Shown here piece after piece: positions 18,498 to 28,535 of a stretch of DNA of 51,918 bases. Origin of the DNA: Acidimicrobiia bacterium. GTDB lineage: Bacteria; Actinomycetota; Acidimicrobiia; Spongiisociales; Spongiisociaceae. A program made the position numbers and the translations under genes. Positions within the stretch are counted from its first letter, which is position 1; each line of letters starts with the position of its first letter. The notes under the pieces were generated by a model. It ran no database searches, was not told the DNA's origin, and saw only the letters and a program-made list of their open reading frames with translations. The stretch is from NCBI GenBank assembly GCA_009841105.1, contig VXMM01000030.1, forward strand, positions 1-51,918, given 5' to 3'.

Positions 18498-19631
18498 ATG
18501 ACAGAGTTTCCGTACATCAGCGACGAGCGGCGCATGGAGATGCTGGCGCCGCAGCCGGGCAGGGTTCGGGTCTTGATCGACACCGATGCGGCGAACGAGG
18601 TCGATGACCAGTTCGCCATAACCTGGGGGCTGCTGTCGCCAGAGCGGTTGGATATCGAGGCCATCGTCGCGGCGCCGTTCTCGCGGGCCTACTTCAGGGA
18701 GCCCCTCCTGGCCGCGGCCCGGGCGAACGTCGACCATTCGACTGCCGCAGAGGTTGACGACATCGCGGCATGGGTGCACAGGCTCCGGGCTGCGGGGATA
18801 GACCCCAAGGATGTCACCTTCGAGACGGTGGCCGAAGGGATGGAGATGTCGTTCGCCGAGATCGGCACCCTCATGGGGTGGCTGGGCATGTCATCGGATG
18901 GGGTGGCCTTCCGGGGCGCTGACCGGTTCATGGAGTCACCGAACGACATCGTGGACAGCGAAGGCGCCCGGCGGATCATCGAGGCCGCCATGGCGGACGA
19001 CGACCGGCTGCTCCATGTCGTAGCGATCGGCGCGGTCACCAACATTGCCGCGGCCCTGCTGATGGAACCGGAGATCATCACCCGGATGGTGGTGTCGTGG
19101 ACCTCCGGCTTCCCGACGTTCGTGAGGTTCAGCAACTCACCCTCGATGAACCTGGTGCAGGACCAGCACGCCTCCCGCCTGCTCTTCGACTCGGGTGTGC
19201 CGCTCCTTTACCTGCCGGGCTACTACATCGGCGAGCAGTTGGTGATGTCGCTGCCTGAGTCGGAGCGGTGGGTCAACGGTCGCGGAGAGATCGGCAGCTA
19301 CCTCCATTACCTGTATACGAACAACCGTCTCCGGGCCCAACGGCTCGTCGAGCCCTTCCCGGGCCAGTCCTGGGTGTGCTGGGACTTCATCAACTTCGCT
19401 TGGCTGATCGATCCCTCGTGGGTGCCGACTGCATTCGTGCCGACCCCGACCCTGGACCACGATCTCAAATGGCGGCATCTTCCCGGTCGGCCGCTGATGA
19501 GCGAGGCCACCGACGTCGACCGGGACGCGGTTTATCGCGACTTCTTCCACAAGCTGGACCGGCACAGCAGGGCAGTGGACAAGCTTCCTCACGGGGTAGG
19601 CCCTGCACCGTCGGACACGGCGTGCTGCTAG
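18498..19631 (+). CDS. inosine-uridine nucleoside hydrolase family protein
   Basis: The 377-residue protein has the family metal-binding motif near its N-terminus: LIDTDAANEVDDQFA, with Asp28, Asp30, Asp36 and Asp37 as likely calcium ligands. A central VVAIGAVTNIAAAL segment matches the usual second family motif. These enzymes hydrolyse the N-glycosidic bond of nucleosides in the cytoplasm, giving ribose and a base. The DTD-x3-EVDD spacing differs from the classical DTDPGxDDA form and belongs to a less studied subgroup, so the substrate may not be a common nucleoside. The ATG has GGGAG seven bases upstream. It stands alone to the right of the island. Confidence 0.85.
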   Translation: MTEFPYISDERRMEMLAPQPGRVRVLIDTDAANEVDDQFAITWGLLSPERLDIEAIVAAPFSRAYFREPLLAAARANVDHSTAAEVDDIAAWVHRLRAAGIDPKDVTFETVAEGMEMSFAEIGTLMGWLGMSSDGVAFRGADRFMESPNDIVDSEGARRIIEAAMADDDRLLHVVAIGAVTNIAAALLMEPEIITRMVVSWTSGFPTFVRFSNSPSMNLVQDQHASRLLFDSGVPLLYLPGYYIGEQLVMSLPESERWVNGRGEIGSYLHYLYTNNRLRAQRLVEPFPGQSWVCWDFINFAWLIDPSWVPTAFVPTPTLDHDLKWRHLPGRPLMSEATDVDRDAVYRDFFHKLDRHSRAVDKLPHGVGPAPSDTACC

Positions 19632-20248
19632 GCGAACCTGATCCAGTCAGATGGGGTGTGCCGTGTGACGGGTATGAACGAGGCTGATCCGGCTGGCCCG
19701 GGTGATCCCGCTTTCATGTATCGCTAAGACGAGGGCGGAGTATCAGGCTCCGAAGCCCCGCGTCTAGAGGTTGCCGCCAGCCGTCAACTGGTCGACGAGC
19801 TGTGCGACCATGCGTAGCAAACCTTAAACCTTTGGTAGAAAGTTATGTTAGGATGTCTCGGAAGAGGTGTGGCCCTGGAGAGCGGGGTTCGGAAGCAGAA
19901 CACCACCTTGCCGGCCGTGCCCTGCGGGCTGAACGCGCGATCAGTTCCCAGGGCCACACCCTCCTATACATCCCTGGACTTTATCGGCTAGGGCGGTGGG
20001 AGCTACTCCATGGGCTCTGGATGACGCTTTGGCAACGGCGACGTTCGCGGACTATGCCGGGTTGAGCGCTCGGTGGGTCAACGGGATAGCCGCGGTATGG
20101 AAGGGAGGTTTCAGCCCGGAGTTCATCAAGGTCCGCCCGGCCGGTGACGCGGGGAGGCGGTGCCTAGCTAGGGGCGGCGCAGCCATAGACTTTGCTGCAA
20201 GGCCCGATGGAGGGCGGTGCTTGGTCTGACCGCCGTGAGGAGGATCCA
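19632..20248. other. 617-base intergenic region with an AT-rich patch and a long stem-loop
   Basis: No gene is supported. A plus-strand frame at 19996-20229 (FADYAGLSARWVNGIAAVW) is unrecognised and may be a remnant. An AT-rich patch at about 19818-19855, unusual for this DNA, precedes the inverted repeat described at 19866-19960. Confidence 0.35.
19866..19960 (+). ncRNA. candidate structured RNA (13-bp stem, 69-base loop)
   Basis: GGTGTGGCCCTGG (19866-19878) is the exact complement of CCAGGGCCACACC (19948-19960). The enclosed 69 bases contain a smaller GTTC/GAAC hairpin. An AT-rich promoter-like stretch lies just upstream (TATGTT and TAGGAT near 19844-19854). Orientation is inferred from that patch. 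No known RNA family is recognised, and a simple inverted repeat of another kind is possible. Confidence 0.3.
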
Positions 20249-21709
20249 GTGGCGAGGGTGCTGGTCTTGGGCGCCTCCGGGTATGTGGGGAGCCATTTGA
20301 TCCCGCGCCTGGTAGAGCGGGGGTACGAGGTCCGCGCTGCCGGACGCCGGCCGGAGGCTCTGGCTGCCCGGGGGTGGGAGGGTGTCGAGACGGTTCGCGC
20401 TGACGCTCTTGATCCCGGGTCGCTGGCTCAGGCGTTCGAGGGGATCGAGCTTGTCTACTACCTGATCCATTCGATGGCGTCGGGGAAGGACTTTCCGGAG
20501 CTGGACCGGCGGGCGGCGACCTATGTCCGGGATGCTGCCGCGACCGCCGGGGTGGGCCGCATCATCTATCTGGGCGGGTTGCAGCCGCGGGAGGCGGCCT
20601 CGGCGCATCTCGACTCCCGTCGGGAGACGGGTGAGGTGCTGCGATCGGGTTCCGTCCCGGTGACCGAGATCCGTGCCGGGATAGTCGTGGGGCCGGGCTC
20701 GGCGGCTTTCGAAGTCATCCGAGACCTCGTCTACCACCTACCCGCGATGGTGACTCCCCGGTGGGTCGACTCCCGGACGCAGCCGATCGCGCTGGATGAC
20801 CTGATCGAGTACCTCCTCCGGCTTCCGGATACCGCGGCTTCGGCAGGTCGTATCCATGACATCGGCGGTCCGGAGGCGTTGCGCTACCGGGACATGCTCA
20901 CCGGCTTCGCCCGGGTGATTGGCAAGCGGCTCCTGATCGTGCCGGTACCCGTCCTCACCCCGCGCCTCTCCTCCTACTGGCTGAACCTGGTCACCGCCGT
21001 CCCGACGAGCGTTGCCAGACCGCTGATCGACGGTCTCAGGTACGACCTGGTCATCGATCCCGGCGCCGACCTGGCCATCTCGATTCCCCTCCCTCTCCAC
21101 ACCTATGAGGAGGCGGTCAGAGCGGCCCTCGAGGCCGAGCGCGATGCCGAGATCCCGGCGCGCTGGACGGAAGGCTCGTTCGCGATGCGCGATTATCGGT
21201 CGGACGTCTCGTTCTACAGCCGTAGCGAGCGGGTCGAGCGCGTGTGCGAAGCGGAACCGGAGACGGTCTGGGAGGTCGTGTCCTCGATCGGGGGGACGAA
21301 CGGGTGGTACTACGCCAACCCGTTGTGGAACCTGCGGGGCATCCTGGATCGCATGGTGGGGGGAGTCGGTAGGCGCCGGGGTCGTCGCCATCCGACCCGG
21401 TTGCGAGTGGGCGATGCGGTCGACTTCTGGCGGGTGGTGGCTATCGAGCCGGGTCGCCGCCTGACGCTCCTGGCTGAGATGCGCCTTCCCGGCACCGCAA
21501 TACTCGAGTTCGAGGTACTACCCGAGGCAGACGGAACCCGCCTGGTCACCGCCGCCTATTTCCATCCGGCGGGTGCTCTAGGCCTCCTCTACTGGTACGC
21601 GTTGTGGCCCATCCACAAGCGCATATTCGCCGGCCTGGCCGATGCGGTGGTCAAACGCTCGGTGGACGGAGTGCCTGCCAAGGTACGGGTGGTGCCCCAC
21701 AGCAGCTAG
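20249..21709 (+). CDS. NAD(P)-binding SDR-type protein with C-terminal DUF2867 domain
   Basis: The 486-residue protein starts with a Rossmann motif LGASGYVG (residues 7-14) and an atypical/extended SDR fold of about 330 residues (NAD(P)H-dependent NmrA- or epimerase-like). It continues into a DUF2867/SRPBCC-like domain (WEVVSSIGGTNGWYYANPLW to GLLYWYALWPIHKRIFAGL). The same two-domain protein is common in actinobacteria, with no established reaction. The GTG start has GAGGAGG six bases upstream. Its 3' end is 155 bases from recC and there is no obvious operon partner. Confidence 0.85.
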   Translation: MARVLVLGASGYVGSHLIPRLVERGYEVRAAGRRPEALAARGWEGVETVRADALDPGSLAQAFEGIELVYYLIHSMASGKDFPELDRRAATYVRDAAATAGVGRIIYLGGLQPREAASAHLDSRRETGEVLRSGSVPVTEIRAGIVVGPGSAAFEVIRDLVYHLPAMVTPRWVDSRTQPIALDDLIEYLLRLPDTAASAGRIHDIGGPEALRYRDMLTGFARVIGKRLLIVPVPVLTPRLSSYWLNLVTAVPTSVARPLIDGLRYDLVIDPGADLAISIPLPLHTYEEAVRAALEAERDAEIPARWTEGSFAMRDYRSDVSFYSRSERVERVCEAEPETVWEVVSSIGGTNGWYYANPLWNLRGILDRMVGGVGRRRGRRHPTRLRVGDAVDFWRVVAIEPGRRLTLLAEMRLPGTAILEFEVLPEADGTRLVTAAYFHPAGALGLLYWYALWPIHKRIFAGLADAVVKRSVDGVPAKVRVVPHSS

Positions 21710-21864
21710 CCGGACTGCAGCCAAGATGGGGCCCGCCGGGATCCGGATCACGATCTCCTCGCTGAGATTGTCGATGAATGCGATGTGTCGGTGTCGGGTG
21801 ATAAGTTCGACTCTGTGGAGGACCTGCACCGGACACACGCTCTGGACCGATCGGGCGACGCGAC

Positions 21865-24800
21865 GTGGCGCTGCTGATCCACGTCGGGTCGCATCCCGAC
21901 GAGTTGGTGGGTGGATTGTGCGAGATGCTGGCGTCACCCCCGGACGATCCCTTCGCGCAGGAGGTGGTGGCCGTCCCGACGCGCGGTATCGAGCGCTGGC
22001 TCACCCAGCGGATCGCCTCGGAGTTGGCCGACCGGACGTCCGGCGACGGGGTGTGCGCCAACGTGGAGTTCCCCTCGCCGCGCCGCCTCGTCCGCGACGT
22101 GCTACGGGCGGTTCCCGAACTGGCCTCGGCGCTGGATGCCTGGGAGGGACCCGCTCTGACCCGCACCGTGGTCTCGGCGGTCGACGATCACCTCGATGAG
22201 CCGTGGATGTGGCTTCTGGCCCGCTTCATCGATGCCCCGAATGCAGTCGACGCGCTCGGCAACAGCCAGCGCCTCCGGGCGGCCCGCAAGATATCAGGGC
22301 TGTTCACGCGCTATGCCCGGCGCCGGCCCGAGATGATCCGGGCCTGGATGGAGGGGAACTATGTAGGACCCGATGGAGCGGCCCTTCCCGAGGCGGACGT
22401 CTGGCAGGCACGGCTGTGGCGCTTGGTCCGGGCGCGGATAGGGACGCCGGGCCTGGCCGAACTGATCCCTTCGGCCCTGGAGCCGATCCGGAGCGGTGCG
22501 CTCGACCTGGACCTGCCGGAGCGGATCTTCGTGTACGGGCTCACGTCGGTGGACCCGATGGATGTCGAGGCGTTCGATGCGCTGGCCGCCGAGCGCGATG
22601 TGCACCTGCACCTGCTGCATCCCTCTCCCGTCCTGTGGCGGGACACGGCGGTCCTTGCCGGACGGGCCGGGGTCGGTGCCGCTCCGGGTAGGGGGTCCGA
22701 TCCCACCGCGCATCTGCCTCGGCATCCGTTGCTGCGTTCCTGGGCGCAGGAGAGCCGCGAACTCCAGCTGGTCCTGGCGAGCCGCAGCCACACGAGCGAA
22801 CCATCCGTCGGCACATCGGGAACCGCGGCCACCACCCTGCTCGGGCGGCTCCAGCACGACATCCGTTCCAACGCCCTTCCCGGCAAGGGCGTCGCTCCGG
22901 TCCATGGCTCCGCCGAAAGAGACCGGTCGGTCCAGATCCACGTCTGTTACGGCGCCCGGCGGCAGGTGGAGGTCCTGCGTGACGCCATCCTCCACGTGCT
23001 CGCGGCCGACAGCACCCTGGAACCCCGGGATGTCGTCATCATGACGCCCGATCTCGTCACCTTCGCCCCCCTCCTCGAAGCGGTGTTCCTCGGCTATGCC
23101 GCTGGTGGCGAGCCCGATACCGGCGCGGATGCCCTGCCTGACCTGCGCCTCCGGATTGCCGACCGGGCGCCCGCCGCCACCAACCCGCTGGTCCGGTTCG
23201 CGGCAACCGTCCTCGACCTGGCCTGCGCCCGCCTCGAAGCGGGCACGGTCCGCGAGCTGGTGGCAATGCCGGTCGTGCGGCGACTGTTCGGCTTCGACGA
23301 GGAGGCGGCCGACACGATCGCCGCGGTTATCGAGGACACCAACGTGCGGTGGGGCCTCGATGCCGACCATCGCGCCCGGTGGAACGCCGGCCGGGTGGGT
23401 GACCACACCTGGCGGCGCGGGCTCGACCGGGCTCTGTCCGGCGTCTTCTACTCGGACAGCAGCGTGCGCGTGGTCGGCGCCATCGCCCCCCTCGACGGGG
23501 CCGAGGGGCAGGAGGCGTTGCCGATCGGTCTGCTGGCCCAGATCATGGACCGGATCGTCGCGGTCCGGGAGCTTCTCGGCGAGCCTCGGCCTTACTCCGA
23601 ATGGGGCCCGGCCATCGCCGCGGCCGTGCGCCTGCTGGCGGCGCCTGCCTGGGACGACCAGTGGCAGTGGGGCCAGCTGGAGCGCCTGCTCGAGGAGAGC
23701 TTCCCGGGGGTGGAGGCAGGCAACGACGATCCGCTGCTCGATCCTGCCGAGGCCCGGTTGGTGGTGGACTACTGGTCGCAGGATGTACCGAGCCCCCTGC
23801 ACTTCAGGACCGGGGACATCACGGTCTGCACGCTGGTCCCGATGCGTTCGGTGCCCTACCGGGTGGTGTGCCTGCTCGGGATGGACGACCAGCGCTTCCC
23901 CAGGAGCAGCCGGGCCGACGGCGACGACCTGCTGGTCGACAACGAGATCATCGGTGACTCCGACCGGGGCGTGGAGGACCGCCAGCTCCTGCTCGATGCG
24001 GTCATGGCGGCCGGCGACCACCTGATCGTCACGTACTCGGGTCGTGACCCTCTGACCAACGCCGAGTACCCGCCGGCCGTCCCGATCGCCGAGTTGGCAG
24101 ACCTGTTGTCCGGCATGGCGGGGGAGGCCGGTCTCGAGAGCTTCCGGACCCACCATCCTCTGCAGCCGTTCAGCGAGACCAACTTCGTCTCTGGAAGCCT
24201 CGGTGTGTCCGGACCGTGGGGGTTCGACCCCATGCAGTTCGAGGGTTCGCTGGCCGTCCAGTATCGCACCGCTGGGGAGGCGCCCTATCTCTCGTTGCCG
24301 GCCCCCGAGGACGACGTCTTCTCGGTGATCCGGCTCGCGGACCTGGGCCGCTTCCTCGAGCATCCCGCCCGCGAGTTCATCCGCAGCAGGCTCGGCTTCG
24401 TGATCCCGCGCCAGGGAGAGATCCCCGACGACACAGTGCCCACCGAACTCGGCCCCTTGGAGGAGTGGCAGGTGACCGACCGCTTACTCGCCGGACTGCT
24501 GTCGGGTCACCCGATCGAGTCGCTCGAAGCCCATCAGCGAGCCGGCGACACCGTGCCGCCCGGCGACCTCGGCCGGGCAGGCCTCGACCGGGCCCGGCAG
24601 CGGGCGGTTGAACTGTGGGAGGCTGCCAGGGAGGTGGGATACGACCCGGAAGCTCACGAGCAGTTCGTAGGGGCGGTGCGGGTGGGCGGCCGCACGGTCG
24701 AGGGCGTGATAACGGCCGATCCGGGCGCATCCCGAGTCGACATGGTGACCCCGTCGAGGCTCAAGGGTAAGCAACGCCTGAGAGCGTTCCTCCAGATGGT

Positions 24801-25236
24801 CTTCCTGTCGGCTCTCGACCCGCATCACTCCTGGCAAGGGTTGCTGCTCGGTCGCCACCTGCGGGGCGACAAGCTCCGGAGCGTGAAGATCGGACCGATC
24901 CGCGGTGACGCGGAGCGCCGCCGGCACCAGGCGGAGCGTCTGCTGTCGGGCCTCGTGGACCTGTACGTGGAAGGCCTCACCATCCCCATGCCGTTGCCCT
25001 GCGAAACGGCCTTCAACTGGCAGATGAAGGTGGGCGGAGATCTCGGAAGTGCCCGCAAGCAGGCCGAGAAGGCGTGGGAGACGGACCGTTTCTCCCCGGA
25101 GGCCAGGGATCCGGCCAACGAGTTCCTGTTTCCGCACTTGGGGACGATGTCCGCCCTTGAGCGGAGTCCCTTCCCGGACCACGCCCGGAGGCTGTGGGGG
25201 CCGATCCTCCCGCTGCTGGTGGAGAAGTCGCTATGA
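21865..25236 (+). CDS. recC: exodeoxyribonuclease V subunit gamma (RecC)
   Basis: The 1123-residue RecC subunit holds the RecBCD complex together and, in the model enzyme, reads Chi during double-strand break repair. Its N-terminus (HVGSHPDELVGGLCEML, then VVAVPTRGIERWLTQRIA) and the central VCLLGMDDQRFPR motif are typical; it is a helicase-like fold without a functional P-loop, as expected. The GTG at 21865 gives the normal length. The end overlaps recB by four bases (ATGA), showing translational coupling. Confidence 0.93.
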   Translation: MALLIHVGSHPDELVGGLCEMLASPPDDPFAQEVVAVPTRGIERWLTQRIASELADRTSGDGVCANVEFPSPRRLVRDVLRAVPELASALDAWEGPALTRTVVSAVDDHLDEPWMWLLARFIDAPNAVDALGNSQRLRAARKISGLFTRYARRRPEMIRAWMEGNYVGPDGAALPEADVWQARLWRLVRARIGTPGLAELIPSALEPIRSGALDLDLPERIFVYGLTSVDPMDVEAFDALAAERDVHLHLLHPSPVLWRDTAVLAGRAGVGAAPGRGSDPTAHLPRHPLLRSWAQESRELQLVLASRSHTSEPSVGTSGTAATTLLGRLQHDIRSNALPGKGVAPVHGSAERDRSVQIHVCYGARRQVEVLRDAILHVLAADSTLEPRDVVIMTPDLVTFAPLLEAVFLGYAAGGEPDTGADALPDLRLRIADRAPAATNPLVRFAATVLDLACARLEAGTVRELVAMPVVRRLFGFDEEAADTIAAVIEDTNVRWGLDADHRARWNAGRVGDHTWRRGLDRALSGVFYSDSSVRVVGAIAPLDGAEGQEALPIGLLAQIMDRIVAVRELLGEPRPYSEWGPAIAAAVRLLAAPAWDDQWQWGQLERLLEESFPGVEAGNDDPLLDPAEARLVVDYWSQDVPSPLHFRTGDITVCTLVPMRSVPYRVVCLLGMDDQRFPRSSRADGDDLLVDNEIIGDSDRGVEDRQLLLDAVMAAGDHLIVTYSGRDPLTNAEYPPAVPIAELADLLSGMAGEAGLESFRTHHPLQPFSETNFVSGSLGVSGPWGFDPMQFEGSLAVQYRTAGEAPYLSLPAPEDDVFSVIRLADLGRFLEHPAREFIRSRLGFVIPRQGEIPDDTVPTELGPLEEWQVTDRLLAGLLSGHPIESLEAHQRAGDTVPPGDLGRAGLDRARQRAVELWEAAREVGYDPEAHEQFVGAVRVGGRTVEGVITADPGASRVDMVTPSRLKGKQRLRAFLQMVFLSALDPHHSWQGLLLGRHLRGDKLRSVKIGPIRGDAERRRHQAERLLSGLVDLYVEGLTIPMPLPCETAFNWQMKVGGDLGSARKQAEKAWETDRFSPEARDPANEFLFPHLGTMSALERSPFPDHARRLWGPILPLLVEKSL

Positions 25237-28200
25237 CCGAGGTCGGTCGTTACGACCCCTACGCGCCGATCGCCGGCGGTCGCACGGTCATCGAAGCGAG
25301 CGCCGGTACCGGCAAGACGTTCACGATCGCGGCCGTGGTCACCCGCCTGGTGGCCGAGGAAGGGCTTCCGCTCGAGCGCATCCTCGTGGTCACCTTCACC
25401 CGGGCCGCCACGGCCGAGCTCAAAGACCGGATCAGGCGGCGGATCGTCACCACCCTCGGTGCTCTGCGCGGTTCACATGCCGGGCCGTTTGATGACCACG
25501 TCAGCGTCCTGCTCGACGCCGACCCCGACCGGCAGGGTGAGTACTCGGAACGGCTCGAGGAGGCTCTGACCCACTTCGACCGCGCCCAGATCTTCACCAT
25601 CCACGGTTTCGCGCTCCGGTTGCTGGAGAAGCTCGGGTTCCGGTCACGGCTCTCCGGTGACATGGAGCCCCGTGAGATAGACGAACTGCTGTTGCGCCGG
25701 GCCGCCAGTGACCTGGTGGTGGGTCGTTTCGCCGCGCCGCGGCCGGATGACAGACTCGAGCAGGTCACCCAGGAGCACCTGGCCCAGATCGGAAAGGTCG
25801 TGGTGACTGTCCCGGATGCCCGGATCACGCCTGTACCGGACTCCGTGGACGGACTGGCGAGAGTCCGGGCGGAGATGGCCCGGGATATGAAGTCGGTACT
25901 GTCCCGGCGGCTCTGGGCGGAAGGCATGGTCACCTTCGACGACACCCTCGTGGAGGCCCGCGACGCGCTGAACGAGGCGCGGGTGGGCGCCGGTGCCCGC
26001 GCTCTTTTGAGAAGGCGCTACTCCATCGCCCTGGTCGACGAGGCCCAGGACACGGACCCCATCCAGTGGCAGATCCTCAGGGCGGTGTTCGACGAGTCCC
26101 GGCTGGTCGTGATCGGGGATCCGAAGCAGTCGATCTACGCCTTCCGTGGCGCCGACATCGAGTCCTACCTCTCGGCCGTCGAGGACCCCGCCGGCCACCG
26201 CACCCTGGCCACCAACTGGCGCAGCGACGGACCGCTCATCGGCGCGCTTGACGCGTTGTTAGCGGGCGCCACGTTCGGGGACGACCGTATCGGCTACCGG
26301 CGGGTGCGGGCATCCGAGCGGAACCGGACCGCCCGGATCCGGGGCGTCCGTGGAGCCATGGAGATCCGCCGTTTCTCGGAGGACTTCCCGCTGCCGCGCC
26401 AGCAATTCAGACCGTTCTTCTACGTGAGGGAGGCTCGGGAGGCAGTCGCCTCGGACGTGGCCTCGGAGGTGGTCCGGCTCCTCGAAAACAAGGTCTATCT
26501 GGACGGGAACGACGGTAGGGAACGCCGAGTCGCCCCGGGGGACATCGCGGTGCTGTGTCGCACCGGGATGCAGGTCGGGATGATCCGGGAGGCCCTCGCG
26601 GCCGCGAGCGTGCCTTCGGTGGTGGCCCGGACCGGGAGCGTGTTCGCCACCCAGGCGGCCGAGCACTGGCGCCGGTTCCTCCTTGCGATCGAACGGCCCA
26701 GCCGGGCGGATTACCTGCGCCTGGCGGCCACAACCCCGCTCGTCGGTATGGAGCCTCCCGAGGTGGCGGGTCTGGAAGGGGACACGATCCTCGACCTGCA
26801 GCAACACTTCCTGCGCTGGCAGGGACTGCTCCACGACCGCGGGGTGCCGGCCATGTTCGCCGACATCGACCGGGCCATGGGTCTCACGGCCCGGGTGCTC
26901 TCCCGATTCGAGGGCGAGCGGGAACTGACCGACCTCAACCACATCGCCGAGGAGATGCATTCCGCCTGGCGGAGGGGCCGGATTGGCTCGTTGGTGGTGT
27001 GGATCGAGGCCGCCATGGACGAGGCGGCCCGCAACGCCGAGGCGAACGTGGAGGATGCCGAGTCCCGCCAGCGCCGCCTGGACACCGATGCGGCGGCGGT
27101 GCAGGTCCTGACGGTGCATGCCGCCAAGGGTCTGGAATACCCCGTGGTGATGGCGCCGTACCTGTGGGACATCCCCCGACCCCCGGTCAGGATCCCGGTC
27201 TTCCACGATCCCGAGCCTGCTCCGGAGGGGGAACCCCGGAGACGTGTCATCGACGTCGGCGGTCCCACCTCGCCCGGCTTCAAGTCGCACCAGGAGATCG
27301 CCATGTCCGAGGAGGCGGCCGAGGAGGGACGGTTGCTGTACGTGGCGCTGACCAGGGCCAAGCACCGCCTGGTGGTGTGGTGGATCGAGAACACCATGTA
27401 CTCGGACCGGACCAAGCTCCATCAGATCCTGAGCCGCGGGGGTGACCCTGACAGCGAGATCGAGCGGCTCGTAGGGGTCTCCGGGGGGACCATCGGCCAG
27501 ACCATCCTGTGCCGGCCCCAGCCGGCGGTGCCGTACACGGGGGAGCACCGGACTCCGGGCCGGCTCGAACGGGCCCGCCTCGATCGTTCCCTCGACTACT
27601 TCTGGCGGCGGGTCTCCTTCTCGTCGTTGTCGCCGGACCGTCCCCTGGGCGGAGAGGCGGACACGATGGACGAGCCCGACCGGATCGATGAACCCCCGGA
27701 GGTCGGCGAGCCGGGCGGTGCCGGAGGCGGGCTGTTGATGGACGAACTGCCTCGAGGGCCGCGGTTCGGGTCGCTGGTGCACCGGATCTTCCAGAACGTG
27801 CCCTTCGACTCTCCCGATCTCTCCGCGGCGATCGGTGCCGAACTGGCCCGGCTCACCCGGCACGCTTCCTGGGACTTCGAGACGGATGCCTTTGTTGGAG
27901 GGATGACTGCGGCGATGCGAACACCCCTCGGACCCGGGGACGACGCCCTGTCACTACGCGACCTGGATCCGGGGCGGATCCTCAAGGAGGTGAGTTTCGA
28001 GCTGCCGCTACGTATTTCCGCATCGACCACCTCCCTGCGTGACATCGCGGCGGTCGTGCTCGAACGCCTGGACGAAGATGATCCCCACCGCGGCTACTTC
28101 TCGCGGCTGGGGGACCTGGAGCCCCATCGGTTCCGCGGTTTCCTGACCGGGGAGGTCGATCTCGTCACTGTCCTGCCGGGCCGCCGCGGCGATCGCTACG

Positions 28201-28535
28201 TGGTGATGGATTTCAAGTCCAACACGCTTCCGGCTGCGGGCGAGCTACCCGCCGCGACCGACTACGGGCCCGGCCCGCTCGTCGCCGCCATGCACCATGG
28301 CAACTACGTGCTCCAGGCGCTGCTGTACCAGGTGGCTCTCCACCGGTACCTCGAATGGCGCCTCCCCGGCTACCGTCCGTCCGTCCACCTCGGCGGTTCC
28401 ATGTACCTGTTCGTGAGGGGCATGATCGGTCCCGACACCCCGGTCATGGACGGGGAGCGGTGCGGGGTGGCGCGCTGGCTCCCGCCCCCGCAGGCAGTGG
28501 TGGCGGTGAGCGATCTCTTCGCAGGGCGTCGATGA
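25233..28535 (+). CDS. recB: exodeoxyribonuclease V subunit beta (RecB)
   Basis: The 1100-residue UvrD-like 3'-5' helicase-nuclease has Walker A ASAGTGKT (residues 22-29), helicase motif II LVDEAQDTDPIQW, GDPKQSIYAFRGAD and the C-terminal VQVLTVHAAKGLEYPVV. The RecB nuclease domain is present near residues 975-1040, with GEVDLV, VVMDFKSN and QALLYQVALHRYL supplying the Asp-Asp-Lys metal site and the downstream Gln-Tyr motif. It loads and processes broken ends with RecC and RecD. The ATG overlaps recC, and its stop overlaps recD. Confidence 0.95.
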   Translation: MTEVGRYDPYAPIAGGRTVIEASAGTGKTFTIAAVVTRLVAEEGLPLERILVVTFTRAATAELKDRIRRRIVTTLGALRGSHAGPFDDHVSVLLDADPDRQGEYSERLEEALTHFDRAQIFTIHGFALRLLEKLGFRSRLSGDMEPREIDELLLRRAASDLVVGRFAAPRPDDRLEQVTQEHLAQIGKVVVTVPDARITPVPDSVDGLARVRAEMARDMKSVLSRRLWAEGMVTFDDTLVEARDALNEARVGAGARALLRRRYSIALVDEAQDTDPIQWQILRAVFDESRLVVIGDPKQSIYAFRGADIESYLSAVEDPAGHRTLATNWRSDGPLIGALDALLAGATFGDDRIGYRRVRASERNRTARIRGVRGAMEIRRFSEDFPLPRQQFRPFFYVREAREAVASDVASEVVRLLENKVYLDGNDGRERRVAPGDIAVLCRTGMQVGMIREALAAASVPSVVARTGSVFATQAAEHWRRFLLAIERPSRADYLRLAATTPLVGMEPPEVAGLEGDTILDLQQHFLRWQGLLHDRGVPAMFADIDRAMGLTARVLSRFEGERELTDLNHIAEEMHSAWRRGRIGSLVVWIEAAMDEAARNAEANVEDAESRQRRLDTDAAAVQVLTVHAAKGLEYPVVMAPYLWDIPRPPVRIPVFHDPEPAPEGEPRRRVIDVGGPTSPGFKSHQEIAMSEEAAEEGRLLYVALTRAKHRLVVWWIENTMYSDRTKLHQILSRGGDPDSEIERLVGVSGGTIGQTILCRPQPAVPYTGEHRTPGRLERARLDRSLDYFWRRVSFSSLSPDRPLGGEADTMDEPDRIDEPPEVGEPGGAGGGLLMDELPRGPRFGSLVHRIFQNVPFDSPDLSAAIGAELARLTRHASWDFETDAFVGGMTAAMRTPLGPGDDALSLRDLDPGRILKEVSFELPLRISASTTSLRDIAAVVLERLDEDDPHRGYFSRLGDLEPHRFRGFLTGEVDLVTVLPGRRGDRYVVMDFKSNTLPAAGELPAATDYGPGPLVAAMHHGNYVLQALLYQVALHRYLEWRLPGYRPSVHLGGSMYLFVRGMIGPDTPVMDGERCGVARWLPPPQAVVAVSDLFAGRR

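Noticed and set aside
19802-20229. Short plus-strand frames in the gap before the SDR gene
   Set aside because: No ribosome-binding site and no recognisable product. The stem-loop explains part of the sequence better.
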